Program-made: the position numbers and the translations under genes | DNA from: Pseudozyma flocculosa PF-1 | Lineage: Eukaryota; Basidiomycota; Ustilaginomycetes; Ustilaginales; Ustilaginaceae | Length of the DNA: 19,779 nt | Direction: 5' to 3' | Assembly: GCF_000417875.1 (NCBI RefSeq) | Contig: NW_006920872.1 | Coordinates: 984,176 to 1,003,954, forward strand | Part shown: in pieces, positions 16,970-19,779 of the stretch | Numbering within the stretch: the first letter of the stretch is position 1 | Layout: each line of letters begins with the position of its first letter | The notes under the pieces: model-generated | Databases searched by the model: none | What the model saw: the letters and a program-made list of their open reading frames with translations, nothing else | What the model was told of the DNA's origin: nothing

Positions 16970-18482
16970 TCAGGCCGTCGACACGCCGATGCGGTCGCCG
17001 ACGCGCACAATCGTCTCGAGCCCGGCCGTCGAGTTGTCGAGGAGGTCGCGGTCCCACTGCACCTTGGCCGAGGGCGGGAAGACGGCGATCACCGTCGATC
17101 CTCCATAGGCAAAGTAGCCGAGCTCGTCGCCGCGCTCCGCCGAGCTGCCCTGGGTCGAGTTGACCCAGCCAATCGAGCCCACGAGCATCGCGCCGATGGC
17201 CACAAAGGCCACCGTGTAACGCTCGCCCTCCGGCTTCGGCGACCAGTCGAGCAGCAGCACGTCGCGCCGGTTGCAGGTAAAGACGTCAAAGTCTGCATTG
17301 ACGGCTTGCGGCTGTGCAATCGGGAGGGTGAACGGGCAGGGCGAGGCGACGAATGGACGCCACAGCGAGCAGATGGCCAGACGAGACAAGGCGAGGCAGA
17401 CAGGTTCTTGTCAGCTTGAGCGGGCAGGTGGCCATCCGCACCGACCGAGGAGGGGTCCGCGGGGCCGACTCACATTGACCGTATAGTACTCGCCCGCGCA
17501 GTGGCGGGTCGGACCGCAGACGACCGGCCCGACCGGGTGGTGGTAGCGGTGGTAGTCGGCGGGGGCCAGGCGGAAGATGGCAAGTGAGCTGCCCGGGGGG
17601 AAGCAGCGATCGGCGAGGTTGGTGTCGCCGACCAGGCGGTTGAGCGCAAACGCCTGGCCCTTGATCCAAAACTGCTGCGACTGGGCGACGTTGTCAAACA
17701 CCGTCAGCCTGCAGTCGGCGCACGACGCGACGACGGCGGCGTTGGCGGGCTCGGCCTGGGGCCTCGCTCCCGGCTTGAGGCGGCGGAAGAAGAAGCTGTT
17801 GAAGCTCGGGTAGCGCGCGAGGTCCTGCTCGAGCAGCTCGCCGAGGTCGATGTTGTAGGTCTGAACAAAGCTGGCAATGTGGGCCAGCACCGCCTGCGGG
17901 TCGGACGAGTCGTCGTAGACCTTGCCCTGGCGCACCGAGACGGTCTTGAGCAGGTCCTCGACCGACTCGTACCGCAGGAACGACGCCTCGCGGCTCTTGT
18001 AGAAGAGCAGGTGCATGCCGATCCGCACGTAGATGGGCATGCTCTCGAAGATCTTGGCGTCCTTCTGCCCTCGCACCGCCACGTAGTTGCCCATGCCGTA
18101 GTCGACAAAGAGCTCGTCGAGGCGGTCCTGGAAGCCGTCCGGGAAGAAGCGCTTCCACCAGTGGGCGTGCTGCTTCTTGGACGCGATGCCCGGCGTGATG
18201 GCCGAGTGGTCGGCATTGAGCCGCAGGATCTGGGCTGAGGAGGGGGGGACGAGAGCGGCGCAGGGATGGGAGGGACGACGAGGCAAGGTGCGCTGGTCAG
18301 ACGTCGGTGCGGCGATGGCGTCGGCGCCGAACGCTAAGCTAACACTACATCCACGCAGACTCACCCGCAGTGGCCTCGGTGTCGCCGACGAGGTGCTCGA
18401 GAGCCGTGGCGAGGACCTCGTGCTCGTCCTTCAGCGGCGCATGCTTGGGCTTCTGGACGGGCGAGGCGGCGGTCTCGGCCAT
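16970..18482 (-). CDS. psd: Phosphatidylserine decarboxylase proenzyme (GGST type)
   Basis: Pyruvoyl-dependent enzyme converting phosphatidylserine to phosphatidylethanolamine. In transcript order the exons are 18482-18365, 18234-17474 and 17311-16970, with GT-AG introns of 130 and 162 nt, giving 406 aa. Key features are FNSFFFRRLKPGARP (184-198), ADCRL with the probable catalytic Asp213, FWIKG (228-232), IFRLAPADYHRYHHPV (259-274) with the catalytic His in the DYHRxH motif, EYYTVN|PQAVN across intron 2, and YGGST at 362-366. Self-cleavage before Ser365 would give a 364-residue beta chain and a 42-residue alpha chain carrying the pyruvoyl group. The motif is GGST, as in the extra-mitochondrial Psd2 type, not LGST. 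There is no presequence, transmembrane anchor or C2 domain, so the protein is a compact form whose location I cannot assign. The start has A at -3. Confidence 0.95.
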
Positions 18483-18790
18483 CTTTGCGGTCTTGCCGTG
18501 ATCTTCTTCTACTCTCTTGCTCTTCTTCTTTGCCTCCTTCTACGGTGGTCTAGGCAGGGCGGAGCGGGGCGCGGCGAGAGAAGGCTTGAGTCGGAAGCGG
18601 GGTGGCCGATGGCAGGCTGAAGCAAGGGTGGTGGACGTGAGTCGACAAGGCAGGCCGGCCAAGCAGCGAGCGCTCCTTGCTTGCTTTCTTCTTGCTCTGT
18701 TGTGGTCGACGTCGTCGTCGGCGGGCAGCGGCGCCATCGGCATCGGTCGTCGGCGTCGTGGTGGCCTCCCGACCGCCGAGCAGGCCAGCA

Positions 18791-18814
18791 GGCCGGCAGG
18801 CCGGCAGGCCGGCA
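18791..18814. repeat. (GGCCGGCA)3 octanucleotide repeat
   Basis: Three perfect 8-bp units, followed directly by GCAGGCAGGCAGCAGGC. Each unit contains a GCCGGC palindrome. It lies about 310-330 nt upstream of the PSD start codon. Confidence 0.9.
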
Positions 18815-18902
18815 CGCAGGCAGGCAGCAGGCTAAGAGGGCCGGGATGAGTCGTGAGAGCGAGCGTGGGCACGAAGGGGGCCGAGCCGACCTTGCGCTTG
18901 CT

Positions 18903-18926
18903 GTGCGTGCGTGCGTGCGTGCGTGC
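18903..18926. repeat. (GTGC)6 tetranucleotide array
   Basis: Six perfect GTGC units, upstream of PSD. The alternating purine-pyrimidine sequence (GTGCGTGC) is of the kind that favours left-handed Z-DNA, although no function is shown. Confidence 0.92.
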
Positions 18927-19084
18927 GAGGCGAATAATCGCGGAGAAGCATGCAGGGTCCTCTCTGGCTGGGCCCGGCCGCTTGGCTGGCCCCGCCTCTC
19001 AAGAGAGCCTACCTGCCTGCCTGCTGCTGGTCTAGGCTCATGCCCCTGAGTAGCGCCGAGGCGAGCAGGTCGAGCAAGCAGGCG

Positions 19085-19100
19085 GGCAGGCAGGCAGGCA
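19085..19100. repeat. (GGCA)4 array
   Basis: Four perfect GGCA units flanked by degenerate GCAGGCGG and GGCGAGCGAGCC sequence. It belongs to the same repeat family as the array at 19298-19321. Confidence 0.85.
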
Positions 19101-19297
19101 GGCGAGCGAGCCACCGAGCTCCGACTCCCGCCCCTCCGAGCGACCACACACTAACGGCCCAAGCTTCTCGTGCGAGTGGAGGCATCGAAAAAAAAAGGCG
19201 TGCATCTCCTTGACGGCCACCCTCGAGAAAAATCACGGGCAGGTCGGTAGGATCAGAGGCCAGCCCAGGCCTGGCGCGACGTCGGGGCTGGCAAGCT

Positions 19298-19321
19298 GGC
19301 AGGCAGGCAGGCAGGCAGGCA
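19298..19321. repeat. (GGCA)6 array
   Basis: Six perfect GGCA units, surrounded by further degenerate GGCA/GGCT copies for about 80 nt downstream. It is the longest member of the GGCA family in this region. Confidence 0.92.
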
Positions 19322-19779
19322 GGGGAAGGCAGGCGACTGAGGCGAGGCAGACAAGCTGGCTGGCAGGGCAGGCACGGCGCAGGCGTGGGCCTGGGCCTGG
19401 CTCGCAGCCCCCTCATCCGCCCGCCTGCCTGACTCGAGCCCCACCGTGTTGCTGCGTCGCTCCATCCGCCTGCCTCTTGTGGACAGGCCTCGATCCTGCG
19501 TCGAAAGCTCGTTGGCTGTGGTGTTGCGCGAGGAGAGCGAGCGTCGGTCAAGGCCTTGATGAGCCAGACTCTGGATCTGGACGCGTCCCCACCGCCATCT
19601 AAGAGGGAAACCGTAAGGGGAGGTGGCGGTGGCGAGGGCGCGACGGAAGCGGGCGTCCGGGGCTGAGGCTGCTCGTCGCGGCGGTCGGGAGCCGGCATGG
19701 CTCGTGCTCAAGCCCACACACCGAGCTGGGCGGACGAGGCAGCCGGCAGGCGGGCAGGCGAGCGAGGTCAGCTAGGGCT

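Larger units (their letters stand above)
18483..19779. other. Repeat-rich upstream region of PSD, no supported gene
   Basis: About 1.3 kb dominated by GGCA/GCCT-type simple repeats and low-complexity GC-rich DNA. Several frames run through it on both strands, but their translations are the repeats themselves (Ala-Cys-Leu-Pro or Gly-Arg-Gln-Ala periodicities) without family motifs. The part nearest 18483 is the PSD promoter and leader: the minus strand has no ATG for about 250 nt. The far end could hold the edge of a gene outside the window, but nothing supports one. Confidence 0.6.

Noticed and set aside
19009..19698. A 229-codon minus-strand frame upstream of PSD
   Set aside because: The translation is dominated by Cys-Leu-Pro-Ala repeats encoded by the GGCA arrays. 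There is no motif or plausible splice partner.

Overview
The window looks like nuclear DNA of a basidiomycete fungus. A smut-type lineage (Ustilaginomycotina) is the best guess. The GC content is high. Genes are interrupted by short GT-AG introns (about 95-520 nt) clustered toward 5' ends, and two long genes have no visible intron. All recognisable products are eukaryotic housekeeping proteins. The lineage is inferred from composition and gene architecture, not from a database match.

Layout, left to right: (1) 163-2988 (-), a long, disordered, Ser/Pro/Ala-rich protein of unknown function. (2) 2989-5526, a gene-poor stretch ending in the promoter and leader of the next gene. (3) 5527-7435 (+), translation initiation factor eIF2 gamma (GCD11), three exons. 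(4) 7783-9056 (-), the Golgi vesicle-traffic membrane protein SFT2, six exons. (5) 9725-11185 (-), mitochondrial ATP synthase subunit h (ATP14), four exons. (6) 11987-12510 (+), the mitochondrial F1-ATPase inhibitor (INH1/IF1), three exons, divergent from ATP14 across 801 nt. (7) 12765-15506 (-), an SF1B UPF1-like helicase of the IGHMBP2/Hcs1 type, whose frame stays open without ATG up to 16241. (8) 16970-18482 (-), phosphatidylserine decarboxylase with a GGST pyruvoyl site, three exons. (9) 18483-19779, its upstream region, full of tetranucleotide and octanucleotide arrays, with no gene I can support.

Functionally the genes are mostly independent. The exception is the head-to-head ATP14/INH1 pair, which places a structural subunit of F1Fo ATP synthase and the inhibitor of the same enzyme on one shared intergenic region. 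Exon structures were built by hand from GT-AG sites, reading phase and family conservation. Every junction preserves frame, and the assembled lengths (469, 219, 132, 95 and 406 aa) are plausible for the families. I found no mobile element, CRISPR array, rRNA or tRNA. No new multi-gene system is evident. The most interesting signals are the divergent ATP synthase/inhibitor promoter, an 838-nt strand-specific ATG desert before eIF2 gamma, and the ATG-less N-terminal extension of the helicase.
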